This document shows, one piece after another, positions 26,295 through 35,460 of a stretch of DNA of 64,000 nt. A program made the translations under genes and the position numbers. The number at the start of each line of letters is the position of its first letter. Positions within the stretch are counted from its first letter, which is position 1. The notes under the pieces are model-generated. The model was given only the letters and a program-made list of their open reading frames with translations. It was not told the origin of the DNA and searched no databases. Location: NCBI GenBank assembly GCA_964393865.1, contig CAYMUW010000009.1, positions 16,884-80,883 of the forward strand, written 5' to 3'. This DNA comes from Suilimivivens sp964393865. GTDB lineage: Bacteria > Bacillota > Clostridia > Lachnospirales > Lachnospiraceae.

Positions 26295-27020
26295 ATGTTA
26301 TCAAAGTATGTAGTACCGGGCAATAAAATAGAGATGCAGGCTGTGGAGCGTGCAAAGTATATTGATGATACTGAGAAAAAGAAGGTATATCAGACTCAGG
26401 TATGTGATATTTTATCTGAGGATCAGCTGGAGATATATATGCCGATAGAGAAATCAAAATTAATTCTGCTACCGGTAAATGCGGAATATGATTTATATTT
26501 TTATACCCCTACGGGTTTATATCAATGCTTTGCAAATGTAATAGACAGATACAAGACGAATAACCAATTTATTCTTTTGATGGAGCTGACCAGCAACCTG
26601 CGCAAATTTCAGCGTCGGGAATATTATCGTTTAAGCTGTGCGTTGGAAATGAGTTCCCGGCCTTTGGAAAAGGAAGAAATAGAAGCCGTAGAAAAGAGAA
26701 GAAATTATCTGGTTCCGGGACTGCCTCTGAAGAGAAGCGTGATTGTTGATATCAGCGGCGGCGGTATCAGATTTGTAGGCAATTATGCTTATGAACCGGA
26801 AAGTCTGGTATGCTGTAAATATAATCTTGTGACCGACGGAAATGCAAAGGAATATACATTGGTGTCCAAGGTATTGACGGTCAGGGAGTTGGATGACAGA
26901 CCGGGAGTTTACGAGCATCGGGCACAGTATATTAATATTGATACTGCTGAGCGCGAGGAAATTATCAAATTTATTTTTGAAGAAGAGCGAAAGAACAGAA
27001 AGCAGGAAAAAGGTTTGTAA
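26295..27020 (+). CDS. PilZ-domain c-di-GMP receptor, YcgR/YpfA-like flagellar brake
   Basis: The 241-residue protein has an N-terminal YcgR-like domain (1-100) and a C-terminal PilZ domain. Both c-di-GMP motifs are intact: QRREYYR at 106-112 (RxxxR is R108-R112) and DISGGG at 152-157 (DxSxxG). AGGAGG precedes ATG 26295. In other bacteria such proteins slow the motor when c-di-GMP is high. Its position inside the fla/che operon, and a diguanylate cyclase 13 kb downstream, support that role here, which remains an inference. Confidence 0.88.
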   Translation: MLSKYVVPGNKIEMQAVERAKYIDDTEKKKVYQTQVCDILSEDQLEIYMPIEKSKLILLPVNAEYDLYFYTPTGLYQCFANVIDRYKTNNQFILLMELTSNLRKFQRREYYRLSCALEMSSRPLEKEEIEAVEKRRNYLVPGLPLKRSVIVDISGGGIRFVGNYAYEPESLVCCKYNLVTDGNAKEYTLVSKVLTVRELDDRPGVYEHRAQYINIDTAEREEIIKFIFEEERKNRKQEKGL

Positions 27021-27049
27021 AATGATTACTATGCACCCATGAGAGGTCA

Positions 27050-27706
27050 ATGTTGTGGTATACTTGGGTTATAGTTAAAATAGCGATTGTGAGACGGATT
27101 ATGAAGAAGGCAGAAGAATTTGGTGGCGGAAGAAAGATTGTTGCAATTGCCACTTCTACCGGTGGCCCTAAAGCATTGCAGGTATTAATTCCTTTGTTGC
27201 CATCAAATCTGAATGCACCTGTGTTGATTGTTCAACATATGCCGGACGGATTTACAGAAGCGCTTGCCGGAAGGCTTGATACATTAAGCCAGCTTTCCGT
27301 TAAGGAAGCTGCGGAAGGCGATGTGTTGGAAAACGGTCATGCATTTCTTGCAAGAGGTGGAAGACATATGCATGCGGTAAGAAGCGGTTCCAGGCATGTA
27401 ATTCATTATACGGATGATCCTCCAAGGGAAGGAGTCAGACCATGTGCGAATTATATGTTTGAGTCACTTGCGGATTGCGGCTATGACGAAGTGGTTTGTG
27501 CGGTTCTGACAGGAATGGGTGCAGATGGAACTGTAGGAATTAAAAATCTGAAACTGAAAAAAAAGGTAACCGTATTTGCACAGAATGAAGAAACCTGTGT
27601 GGTATATGGGATGCCCAGAAGTATTGTAATTGCGGGACTTGCCCAAGGCGGAATGTCCCTGGAACAAATTGCACAAGAAATCATAAAAAACGTGGGGGTA
27701 AATTGA
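27050..27706 (+). CDS. cheB: CheB-type methylesterase/deamidase domain without receiver domain
   Basis: The protein contains a complete CheB methylesterase domain. The catalytic triad is Ser36 (ATSTGGP), His63 (VQHMPDGF) and Asp159 (GMGADG). It removes methyl groups from chemoreceptors or deamidates them. Canonical CheB is about 350 residues with an N-terminal receiver that must be phosphorylated; here only about 27 residues precede the catalytic domain, and the pilZ gene ends 30 bases upstream, so no receiver is encoded. ATG 27050 has GAGAGG close by; ATG 27101 is an alternative. It may be constitutive or regulated in another way. cheA follows after one base. Confidence 0.85.
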   Translation: MLWYTWVIVKIAIVRRIMKKAEEFGGGRKIVAIATSTGGPKALQVLIPLLPSNLNAPVLIVQHMPDGFTEALAGRLDTLSQLSVKEAAEGDVLENGHAFLARGGRHMHAVRSGSRHVIHYTDDPPREGVRPCANYMFESLADCGYDEVVCAVLTGMGADGTVGIKNLKLKKKVTVFAQNEETCVVYGMPRSIVIAGLAQGGMSLEQIAQEIIKNVGVN

Positions 27707-27707
27707 G

Positions 27708-29774
27708 ATGGATGTAAACCAGTATCTTGAAATTTTTCTTGATGAAACAAAAGAGCACCTTGAAAATCTGAATGCCCAGATTTTAAAACTGGAGCAGGAG
27801 CCGGAGGATGTAGACACAATCAATGAGATCTTCCGTGCGGCCCATTCCCTGAAGGGGATGGCCGGAACCATGGGATATAAGCGTATGCAGGCACTTACTC
27901 ATAATATGGAAAATGTTTTTTCCGAGATCAGAAACGGAACCATGAAGGTAAATTCCAACCTGATAGACACACTGTTCCAGTGTCTGGATGCTTTAGAGGA
28001 ATACAACAACAATATCCAGGAGACGGCAGATGAGGGAACCAATGACAATCAGCAGCTTATTGTACAGTTAAGTGATTTCCTGCAGACATCAGGTAAGGGA
28101 AGCAATGCACCTAAGGAAGATACCGCAGCACCGGCAGAAGAAAAGCCGGAGGATCCTGCAAAGGAAAAATGGCTGGATATTAAGTTAGACGACTCTCAGT
28201 TATCGGTGCTTTCCGCTGCAAAAGAGTCTGGAAAGAATGTTTACGGCTTGACCGTATTTGTTCAGGAAAGCTGTCTTTTAAAAGCAGCAAGGGCATTTCT
28301 TGTATATAAGGCGATAGAGGAAAAGGCGGAGATTATGGTTTGCAATCCGCCGGCTCAGGATATTGAGGATGAGAAGTTTGATCTTGATTTCAGCTTGATT
28401 GTGATCTCTGAGAGTCCTCTTAAGGATATTTTGCAGGCGGCTCAGAATGTTTCCGAAATCGAGGATGTTGTGGGAGCGGTTTATGAAGTTGCGGAGCTTC
28501 CCAAGACGGGAAGTACAGTGGTAGTTCGGGCAAATGAAGCAAAGACGGACACACCCGTGCAGGTACAGAGCCAGAATACACCTGCCAAGGGAGGAGATAA
28601 GAAATCTGCCAGCAAGCCTGTTGTGAGCAGAACCGTCCGTGTTGATATTGAGAAGCTGGATGTTTTGATGAATTTGGTCAGCGAGCTGATTATTGCCAAA
28701 AACTCGCTGGTATCCGCATCCACCACTGAGGGAGGAAGCAACTCCGGCTTTAATGAGCAGATTGAATATCTGGAAAGTGTTACCACCAATCTTCATGAAT
28801 CTGTTATGAAGGTTCGAATGGTTCCTATTGAAAGTGTAGTAAGCAAGTTCCCCAGAATGATCAGGGATTTGTCTAAGAAGCTGAATAAGAAGATGGAGCT
28901 GTATATGTCAGGTGAGGAGACAGAGCTTGACCGAACCGTGGTAGACGAAATCGGTGATCCTCTTATGCATCTGCTTCGTAATGCGGCCGATCATGGTCTG
29001 GAGCCTGCAGAGGTTCGTAAACAAAAAGGTAAACCTGAGGTGGGATCTGTATTTCTGGATGCCTATCAGGATGGAAATAATGTTGTCATTGAAGTCAGGG
29101 ATGACGGCAGAGGCATAGATGTAGAAGGCGTTAAGAATAAGGCCATTGAAAGAGGAATTATTACCCCTGAGCAGGGTGAGAGCATGAGCGAGAAGGATAT
29201 TATTAACCTTTTGTTCCATGCCGGATTTTCAACCTCTCAAAAGATTACGGATATTTCCGGACGAGGTGTGGGCCTTGATGTAGTGAAATCCAAGATCGAA
29301 TCCTTAAGCGGTGAGGTGGAAGTAAAGTCCAAGCTTGGCGAAGGAAGTACATGGATCATCAGACTGCCACTTACTTTGGCTATTATACAGGCGTTGATGG
29401 TAACGGTAGGCGGAGAAAAATATGCAATTTCTCTTGGAAGCATTCAGACCATCGAGGACATCAGACCTGATGAAATCAAGCTTGTTCAGAACAGGGAGGT
29501 TATCAACCTGAGAGGCACCGTTATTCCGCTTATCAGGCTGAGCAAGGAGCTGGATATTGAAAGCAGCAAGTCTCCCGATGAAAATATGGTAGTGGTTATC
29601 GTTAAGAAGGGTGAAAAACTGGCCGGCTTAGTGATAGATGAACTTATGGGACAACAGGAAATTGTAATTAAGTCACTGGGCAAGTACATCAGCAAGTGCA
29701 AGATTATCAGCGGAGCAACCATACTTGGCGACGGTGAAGTAGCACTGATTCTGGATGCCAACGCACTGATTTAA
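27708..29774 (+). CDS. cheA: Chemotaxis histidine kinase CheA
   Basis: CheA phosphorylates CheY. The 688-residue protein has the P1 domain with phospho-accepting His46 in IFRAAHSLKGMAGTMG, a P2-like region (about 145-270), a Pro/Ala linker, the P3 dimerisation helices starting RTVRVDIEKLDVLMNLVSEL, the ATPase domain with DPLMHLLRNAADHGLEPAEV and DDGRGIDVEGVKNKA and GRGVGLDVVKSKIESLSG, and a C-terminal CheW-like P5 domain. All catalytic boxes look intact. cheW follows after 14 bases. Confidence 0.97.
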   Translation: MDVNQYLEIFLDETKEHLENLNAQILKLEQEPEDVDTINEIFRAAHSLKGMAGTMGYKRMQALTHNMENVFSEIRNGTMKVNSNLIDTLFQCLDALEEYNNNIQETADEGTNDNQQLIVQLSDFLQTSGKGSNAPKEDTAAPAEEKPEDPAKEKWLDIKLDDSQLSVLSAAKESGKNVYGLTVFVQESCLLKAARAFLVYKAIEEKAEIMVCNPPAQDIEDEKFDLDFSLIVISESPLKDILQAAQNVSEIEDVVGAVYEVAELPKTGSTVVVRANEAKTDTPVQVQSQNTPAKGGDKKSASKPVVSRTVRVDIEKLDVLMNLVSELIIAKNSLVSASTTEGGSNSGFNEQIEYLESVTTNLHESVMKVRMVPIESVVSKFPRMIRDLSKKLNKKMELYMSGEETELDRTVVDEIGDPLMHLLRNAADHGLEPAEVRKQKGKPEVGSVFLDAYQDGNNVVIEVRDDGRGIDVEGVKNKAIERGIITPEQGESMSEKDIINLLFHAGFSTSQKITDISGRGVGLDVVKSKIESLSGEVEVKSKLGEGSTWIIRLPLTLAIIQALMVTVGGEKYAISLGSIQTIEDIRPDEIKLVQNREVINLRGTVIPLIRLSKELDIESSKSPDENMVVVIVKKGEKLAGLVIDELMGQQEIVIKSLGKYISKCKIISGATILGDGEVALILDANALI

Positions 29775-29788
29775 GGAGGGGACAAATC

Positions 29789-30268
29789 ATGGAAGAACTG
29801 AAAACTGTTGAAACAAACGCACTTGGTGAGATAAACGAATATGAAACATTCCAGTATATCGTGATTAAGCTGGGAAGTGAGCAGTACGGTATTGATATCA
29901 AATATGTAGATAACATTGTACGTATGCAGCATATCACAAGAGTTCCGAATGTTGCCCCGTATTTAAAAGGAGTGATTAATCTGCGCGGTGAGATTATTCC
30001 GGTTATGAGTCTCCGCTTAAAGATGGATCTGCCTGCAGATGAGGTTACCAAGGCAACCCGTATTATTATTTTAAAGCTGGAACAGCATGGAACCATCGGA
30101 GTGATTGTGGATGAGGTTAAAGAGGTAGTGACTTTAAGTACGGCAGAGATTGAAAAGGTCAGCTACGATGAAAAGGAAGAAAGAGTTAATTACATAAACG
30201 GAATTGGAAAGCATAACAATGAGCTGATTTCCATTCTGGACTTGAATACGGTTGCCATAGAGAAGTAA
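29789..30268 (+). CDS. cheW: Chemotaxis coupling protein CheW
   Basis: CheW links chemoreceptors to CheA. The 159-residue protein has the SH3-like CheW fold pattern, with YIVIKLGSEQYGIDIKYVDN, the RVPNVAPYLKGVINLRGEII motif and TIGVIVDEVKEVVTLS. AAGGAGG precedes ATG 29789. Together with P5 of CheA and receptors, which are encoded elsewhere, it forms the array. Confidence 0.96.
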   Translation: MEELKTVETNALGEINEYETFQYIVIKLGSEQYGIDIKYVDNIVRMQHITRVPNVAPYLKGVINLRGEIIPVMSLRLKMDLPADEVTKATRIIILKLEQHGTIGVIVDEVKEVVTLSTAEIEKVSYDEKEERVNYINGIGKHNNELISILDLNTVAIEK

Positions 30269-30313
30269 ATTGACGGGAAGCAGAAAGACAACAGTATTGT
30301 TATAGGAGGGATC

Positions 30314-30949
30314 ATGAAGGACCTTAATATGGAGCAATTAACAAATCAATATTTTGATGTGTTAAAGGAATTGGGAAATATAGGCGCAGGTAATGCAACA
30401 ACTGCCCTCGCACAAATGATTAATTGTAAGGTAGATATGTCGGTGCCGCAGGTTAAGCTGTTGGAGTTTAAAGAGCTTGGTGAGATTGTAGGCGGCGAAG
30501 ATCAGATTATGGTCAGCATTTACCTGCAGGTGGAGGGAGATATTGAAGGAAGCATTATGTTTATCCTTTCCAAAAGTGCAGCGGCACATCTGGTTAATAA
30601 GCTGATGTGCGGAATGCTGGGAATTGATGAAGAAAGTGCAGATGATTACCAATTCGGTGAGATGGAGTGTTCCGCAATCAAGGAAGTGGGCAATATTATT
30701 ACGGGAGCATATCTCAACGCCTTATCAGGGCTGACAAACATGAAAATATACCCGTCAATTCCCCAGCTGGGGATTGATATGGCAGGGGCGCTTCTCAGCG
30801 TTCCTGCAATAGAATTTGGTGTTCTGGGAGATAAGATTTTGTTAATACAGACAAAGTTTTCGGATGACATAGAGCTGGATGGATATTTTATTTTGATTCC
30901 GGAAATGGAATCCTATGAGAAGATTTTGACTTCGTTGGGTGTTATGTAA
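30314..30949 (+). CDS. cheC: CheY-P phosphatase CheC
   Basis: CheC dephosphorylates CheY-P and is stimulated by CheD. The 211-residue protein has two phosphatase helices, ELGNIGAGNATTALAQM near residue 17 and CSAIKEVGNIITGAYLNALS near residue 117, each with the Glu and Asn needed for catalysis. The order cheW-cheC-cheD is that of Bacillus. With FliY, two CheC-family phosphatases are encoded in the operon. Confidence 0.94.
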   Translation: MKDLNMEQLTNQYFDVLKELGNIGAGNATTALAQMINCKVDMSVPQVKLLEFKELGEIVGGEDQIMVSIYLQVEGDIEGSIMFILSKSAAAHLVNKLMCGMLGIDEESADDYQFGEMECSAIKEVGNIITGAYLNALSGLTNMKIYPSIPQLGIDMAGALLSVPAIEFGVLGDKILLIQTKFSDDIELDGYFILIPEMESYEKILTSLGVM

Positions 30950-30986
30950 ACTGCGGAAGAAATGAAAACAGGAGACTCAGAGGATT

Positions 30987-31472
30987 ATGAGTGAGGTTAT
31001 TAAAGTAGGCATGGCCGATTTGAAAACATGTAGCGGTGAGGATGCAGTTACAACGCTTGGATTGGGGTCTTGCGTAGGAATTGCAATCAGAGATCCGGGA
31101 ACCGGAATCGGCGGACTGGCACATATCATGCTGCCCGACAGTACGGAAATCAGAAACAATGGAAACAGACCCAAATTTGCAGATACGGGTATAGAAGATC
31201 TGGTTAGTGAGATTGTCAGGAAGGGCGGAAATCGCAGCCGGCTGGTTGCAAAGATTGCAGGAGGTGCGCAGATGTTCGCTTTTGGCAGCAAAAGCGATAT
31301 GATACGTGTAGGAGAGCGGAATGTGATTGCAAGCAAGAAAAAGCTTGAAGAAATGAAAATACCGCTGCTTGCAGAGGATACAGGAAAGACATACGGAAGA
31401 ACTGTTGTCTTTTATCCACAAAACGGAGATTTTTACATTCGTTCCGTAGGAATGCCGGAGAAGATCATATGA
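30987..31472 (+). CDS. cheD: Chemoreceptor glutamine deamidase CheD
   Basis: CheD deamidates receptor glutamines and binds CheC. The 161-residue protein carries the catalytic Cys29 in TLGLGSCVGIAI, His46 in GGLAHIMLP, and a Thr at residue 22-23, the papain-like triad known in Thermotoga CheD. The later VAKIAGGAQMFAFG and SVGMPEKII segments are also typical. Its stop overlaps the next start (ATGA). Confidence 0.95.
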   Translation: MSEVIKVGMADLKTCSGEDAVTTLGLGSCVGIAIRDPGTGIGGLAHIMLPDSTEIRNNGNRPKFADTGIEDLVSEIVRKGGNRSRLVAKIAGGAQMFAFGSKSDMIRVGERNVIASKKKLEEMKIPLLAEDTGKTYGRTVVFYPQNGDFYIRSVGMPEKII

Positions 31473-31783
31473 AAAAAGAAAAATTATTTGCACCGTTTTT
31501 AATGCTTTTGGCAGGCGCAATTGCAAGTATTATGATGTATTGTTTTCAGTATACCACCAAACAGATGCTTATAAGGCTGGTTATTGTATTAGTTGTTTTT
31601 TATCTGGCAGGCTGTTTTGTTCAAAGGAAGGTAATGTCCTTTGTGAAGCAGATTAAGGAAGAGGAAGCAAGGGAAGGCGAAGTGATAGAGAAGGAAGCAC
31701 TGAGTGAAGCGGATATGCAGTCAGAGGAAGGCGTGCATGAAGCGGAGGATGCCAGAAACACCGCAGAAGCAGCTCAGAAATAA
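31469..31783 (+). CDS. Small membrane protein between cheD and fliA, function unknown
   Basis: The 104-residue product has two hydrophobic segments (about 9-27 and 33-51), an Arg/Lys-containing turn, and a highly acidic Glu/Ala-rich tail (55-104). I do not recognise a named domain. It starts in a four-base overlap with cheD, so it is translated with the chemotaxis genes, and small membrane proteins with acidic tails are seen at this point in related operons (from memory). A role in motor or array placement is only a guess. Confidence 0.7.
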   Translation: MKKEKLFAPFLMLLAGAIASIMMYCFQYTTKQMLIRLVIVLVVFYLAGCFVQRKVMSFVKQIKEEEAREGEVIEKEALSEADMQSEEGVHEAEDARNTAEAAQK

Positions 31784-31799
31784 GGGTGGAGGTTAGTGA

Positions 31800-32564
31800 A
31801 TGGACGAAGCGGGCAGAAACAGGCTTTGGGAGAGCTATGTAAAAACAAAAGCACCCGATATCAGAGAAAAGCTTATATTGGAGTACGCACCTTTGGTAAA
31901 ACTGGTGGCCGGCAGATTGAGCATGTATTTGGGGTACAATGTAGAATATGATGATCTGGTAAGCTATGGGATATTTGGTTTGATTGATGCGATTGACAAG
32001 TTCGACAATATGAAGGCAGTAAAATTTGAGACATATGCCAGCCTTCGTATTCGTGGTGCAATTCTCGATCAGATTCGAAAGATGGACTGGATACCAAGGA
32101 CGATCCGCCAAAAGCAGAAAAAGATAGATGCTGCGATGAAGGAGATCGAATTAAATAAAGGACACGCGGCATCCGATGAAGAGATTGCGGCAAGCCTCGG
32201 TATTTCGGAGGAAGATTATCTGGGATGGCAGTCTCAGATGAAGATAACGGGTGTGGTTTCCTTAAATGAATTTATGGAAAGCGGCAGTGAGGTACCCGTA
32301 GAGGAGAACAATCAAAGGCGGTTTGACAGTCCTGAGGAGGTCGTTGAGAAGGATGAATTAAAAAAGATGCTGTCACAGGCATTGGAGCTTCTCACCGAAA
32401 AAGAAAAAAAGGTTATTTTATTATATTATTACGAGGATTTGACACTGAAGGAGATCAGTAAAATTTTGGAAGTGTCGGAGTCGAGAATATCGCAGTTACA
32501 TACAAGGGCACTGCAGAAAATGAAAACTAAAATGGGGAATTATATGGGATTTTTGACGGTATAG
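31800..32564 (+). CDS. fliA: RNA polymerase sigma factor for flagellar genes (sigma-28/SigD)
   Basis: This sigma-70 family factor of 254 residues directs late flagellar and chemotaxis genes. Region 2 contains YAPLVKLVAGRLSMYLGYNV and FETYASLRIRGAILDQIRKM followed by DWIPRTIRQK; region 3 contains ASDEEIAASLGISEEDYLGW; region 4 is the helix-turn-helix LTLKEISKILEVSESRISQL. FliA/WhiG proteins of this length are standard. It is within the class of genes transcribed from the operon promoter; no anti-sigma FlgM gene lies in the window. Confidence 0.95.
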   Translation: MDEAGRNRLWESYVKTKAPDIREKLILEYAPLVKLVAGRLSMYLGYNVEYDDLVSYGIFGLIDAIDKFDNMKAVKFETYASLRIRGAILDQIRKMDWIPRTIRQKQKKIDAAMKEIELNKGHAASDEEIAASLGISEEDYLGWQSQMKITGVVSLNEFMESGSEVPVEENNQRRFDSPEEVVEKDELKKMLSQALELLTEKEKKVILLYYYEDLTLKEISKILEVSESRISQLHTRALQKMKTKMGNYMGFLTV

Positions 32565-32581
32565 TATGGCAGGAGGTTTTG

Positions 32582-34183
32582 ATGAAAAACGGTTATTTCC
32601 AGTTAGTATGCGGCAGCAATGGCACAGCGCTTAAAGTTTTTCTCCCTGAAGAAGGAGGAACGGCAGTAGGAACCAAGGAAGTGATGGAGTATTTAAACCG
32701 CCTTGGAATTAATTATGATCTACATATGTTAAATAAGGGAATGATAGATTCGCTCAATTCACAGACAGGGGAATATTTATTTGCGTTGAATGCGGAAGCC
32801 AACATGGAAGTAAGAGAGAGCTATTCTTTTTTTGTAAGCCAGGATCACATGCAGGCATCTGCAAGATTTTATCCCCCTTCTGCGCATGGACAAAGGATTA
32901 CAATGCAGGAGTTTTTGAGTGATCTTTCCTTTAAAAATATTAAGTTTGGAATACAGACTCAGGTTATTGAACAGTTTTTTCGGGAACCTCAATATTGTAC
33001 CAATATTACGGTGGCTAAGGGACAGGAGTCCCGCAACGGAAGAGATGCAAGAATTGAATATTATTTTGAGACCAATCTCAGTGCCAAGCCGGCACTTAAT
33101 GAGGATGGAAGCGTAGACTTCTTCCATTTAAATACGGTAAGCCACTGCAAGAAGGGCGATGTGCTTGCTAAGCTGTTTCCCGAGGACCCGGGAGAGTACG
33201 GACGAAGTATTTTTGATGAAAGGATTAAGCCCAGAGACGTCAAAAGAGAAGTACTCAGGGGCGGCAGAAATATGACATTGTCTGAGGACAGGCAGGTGCT
33301 TACCTCAGATGTGGACGGCCATGTGACACTGGTAGAGGGAACAGTTTTTGTTTCCGATGTTCTGGAGGTGGAAAATGTAGATAATTCCACCGGAAATATT
33401 GAATATGAGGGAAGCGTTAAGATCAATGGCAATGTGTGCACCAATTTTTCGGTGAAGGCTAAGGGCAATATCGAGGTAAACGGTGTGGTGGAAGGCGCCT
33501 ATCTGGAGGCCGGAGGGAATATTATCATTGCCCGGGGCATGAACGGCATGGTAAAGGGAACCCTGAAGGCAGAAGGGAATATTATAGCCAAATATATTGA
33601 GAATGCCAAGGTGAAAGCGGGCGGATATATTTCTACCGAGTCCATACTGCACAGTGAAGTGATAGCAGGAACCGAGATTCAGGTGACGAGCAAAAAGGGA
33701 TTTATCACCGGAGGAAGAGTATGTGCGGCCAATCTGATTCAGGTGAAAAACCTTGGTTCACCCATGGGAACCGATACGATCGTTGAGGTTGGAGCGGACC
33801 CTGAGGTTAAGGCGGAATTACAACAGCTGCAAAAGCAGATTATGGAGAATAAAAAGGCCATAGAGGCTTCTCATCCTATTTTAACATCTATGGCTCAGAA
33901 GCTTTCACAGGGTGTAAAGTTCAGGCCGGATCAGGTAAAGTATTTTCAGGAAGTGCTTCAAACCGAAAATCAAAAGAAGCAGGAGCTGGAGGAATATACG
34001 CAGAGGGCACAGTCCCTGCAGGCTGTTCTTGATGAAAGCGCCAATGCAAAGGTAGAGGTGACCGGTGAGGTTTTTGCGGGAACAAGAATCTGTATTGCAG
34101 ACGTTTCCATGATTGTAAAAGGCAGTATGAAGTATTGCCAGTTTACCAAGACACAGGGTGATGTAAAGATGTCTGCTCTTTAA
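32582..34183 (+). CDS. FapA (DUF342) family polymer-like beta-helix protein
   Basis: The 533-residue protein (ATG 32582, five bases after AGGAGG) has an N-terminal alpha/beta part, then a right-handed beta-helix region (about 250-400) with repeating segments such as VKINGNVCTNFSVKAKGNIE and VNGVVEGAYLEAGGNIIIAR, and a coiled coil (about 415-485) before a final beta segment. This matches DUF342/FapA. In Vibrio FapA links sugar uptake to motility or polarity. Its regular presence after fliA in Lachnospiraceae is from memory. Its function here is not established. Confidence 0.8.
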   Translation: MKNGYFQLVCGSNGTALKVFLPEEGGTAVGTKEVMEYLNRLGINYDLHMLNKGMIDSLNSQTGEYLFALNAEANMEVRESYSFFVSQDHMQASARFYPPSAHGQRITMQEFLSDLSFKNIKFGIQTQVIEQFFREPQYCTNITVAKGQESRNGRDARIEYYFETNLSAKPALNEDGSVDFFHLNTVSHCKKGDVLAKLFPEDPGEYGRSIFDERIKPRDVKREVLRGGRNMTLSEDRQVLTSDVDGHVTLVEGTVFVSDVLEVENVDNSTGNIEYEGSVKINGNVCTNFSVKAKGNIEVNGVVEGAYLEAGGNIIIARGMNGMVKGTLKAEGNIIAKYIENAKVKAGGYISTESILHSEVIAGTEIQVTSKKGFITGGRVCAANLIQVKNLGSPMGTDTIVEVGADPEVKAELQQLQKQIMENKKAIEASHPILTSMAQKLSQGVKFRPDQVKYFQEVLQTENQKKQELEEYTQRAQSLQAVLDESANAKVEVTGEVFAGTRICIADVSMIVKGSMKYCQFTKTQGDVKMSAL

Positions 34184-34236
34184 GAAAGTGGAGTTGATAG
34201 AAGCCGTGCACAGGTGTTCAGAAAGGCAGGAGATTT

Positions 34237-34554
34237 ATGACGATCAGCAGGGTAGAGCTTCAGGGGCAGTTAACCAGAGCTCAGGATTTTACCACAATTA
34301 AGCATAATGAAGACAATAAGGAGGCGGTGGATCAAACCAACTTTCAACGTCAATTTGACCAGTCTGTGGACAACAAATTACGGCAGGTGCATCAGGGGGA
34401 TCAGGCTGAAAATGAGGGAAGGAAGTTTGATGCCAAGGAAAAGGGAAACGGAACCTATTCCGGTGACGGCGGTCGTGGAAGAAAAAAGGAAGACAAGGAA
34501 AAAGATGGGAAAGTGGTGTTGAAGGGGCACAGCAGCTTTGACATCAAGATCTGA
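34237..34554 (+). CDS. Small basic/acidic hypothetical protein of the fla operon
   Basis: A 105-residue, very hydrophilic, Gln/Asp/Lys-rich protein behind a good GGCAGGAG site, with no membrane segment and a likely disordered C-terminal half (GDGGRGRKKEDKEKDGK). I do not recognise a domain. It lies in the same orientation between fapA and the next membrane-anchored gene, with about 50 bases on each side. It could be a chaperone-like or export-related factor, but nothing in the sequence shows this. Confidence 0.6.
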   Translation: MTISRVELQGQLTRAQDFTTIKHNEDNKEAVDQTNFQRQFDQSVDNKLRQVHQGDQAENEGRKFDAKEKGNGTYSGDGGRGRKKEDKEKDGKVVLKGHSSFDIKI

Positions 34555-34626
34555 TTGAGATACAAATATAAGGGAGAATTTATGCAGCTATGGGTCAGAT
34601 GACTCGTGGCTGCATGGAGGTTTATT

Positions 34627-35457
34627 ATGGGAGTAATGGAAATTGTTCTAATTGTTTTGGGCGTGATAGTATTTATAGGCAGCTTTTTGCTTCCCGCAGG
34701 AAAAAAGACAGATACACAGGAAAGTGAAAAAATCAGTGAAGATACGATCCGGGAAATGGTGGGAAGAGAGGTTGAGGATGCCAAATCTCAGATTAGCGAT
34801 ATTGTTGATGAGACAATTACCTATGCCATAGAGAAGACAGAGAGGTCCATGGATCGCCTGACCAATGAAAAGATGATGGCAGTTAATGAATACTCGGATA
34901 CGGTTCTGGAAGAAATCAATAAAAATCACAAAGAAGTGGTTTTTTTGTATGACATGCTGAATGATAAGCATGAGAATTTGAAAACCACGGTCAGTCAGGC
35001 AGCGAAAACTGTCAGTGAAGTGAAGCAGACGGTGAAGGATGTGGAGGTTTTGGCAAAAGAAACGGAAAGCATCCTAAAGGAGCCGGAGCATACCGGTAAT
35101 GACGGGAATGTCAGCAGGGCAGAAACAATTTTGGAAAAGACGGAATTTACGCCCATAACCCCTATGCAGGTGAAGGCTGACATGCAGCCCGAAGTCGAAA
35201 AGGCTCGAAAGGAGGAGGGCAAAGCAGGCGGAAATGAACGTAAAAACCGATCCACAGGAGCGGCAGGCGACGTGCTTCCGGATATTCCGGAGCTTGAAAT
35301 TGCCCCGAAACCGGCAGGAAGAGCAGGCGGAAGAAACAGCAACGAGAGAATTCTTGAGCTTCATAAGGCAGGAAAATCCAATATGGCGATTGCAAAAGAG
35401 CTGGGACTTGGCATTGGCGAGGTCAAGCTGGTGATTGATTTGTTTGAAGGACTATAG
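34627..35457 (+). CDS. Membrane-anchored coiled-coil protein with C-terminal helix-turn-helix
   Basis: ATG 34627 stands eight bases after TGGAGG; a GTG extension to 34606 has no site. The 276-residue protein has one N-terminal membrane helix (4-24), a long amphipathic coiled coil (about 40-150), a Lys/Pro/Glu-rich linker (150-235) and a C-terminal resolvase-like helix-turn-helix in which ILELHKAGKSNMAIAKELGL is followed by GIGEVKLVIDLF. It resembles DUF6115-type proteins. A membrane-tethered DNA-binding or protein-binding role is possible; the function is not known to me. Confidence 0.72.
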   Translation: MGVMEIVLIVLGVIVFIGSFLLPAGKKTDTQESEKISEDTIREMVGREVEDAKSQISDIVDETITYAIEKTERSMDRLTNEKMMAVNEYSDTVLEEINKNHKEVVFLYDMLNDKHENLKTTVSQAAKTVSEVKQTVKDVEVLAKETESILKEPEHTGNDGNVSRAETILEKTEFTPITPMQVKADMQPEVEKARKEEGKAGGNERKNRSTGAAGDVLPDIPELEIAPKPAGRAGGRNSNERILELHKAGKSNMAIAKELGLGIGEVKLVIDLFEGL

Positions 35458-35460
35458 AAA

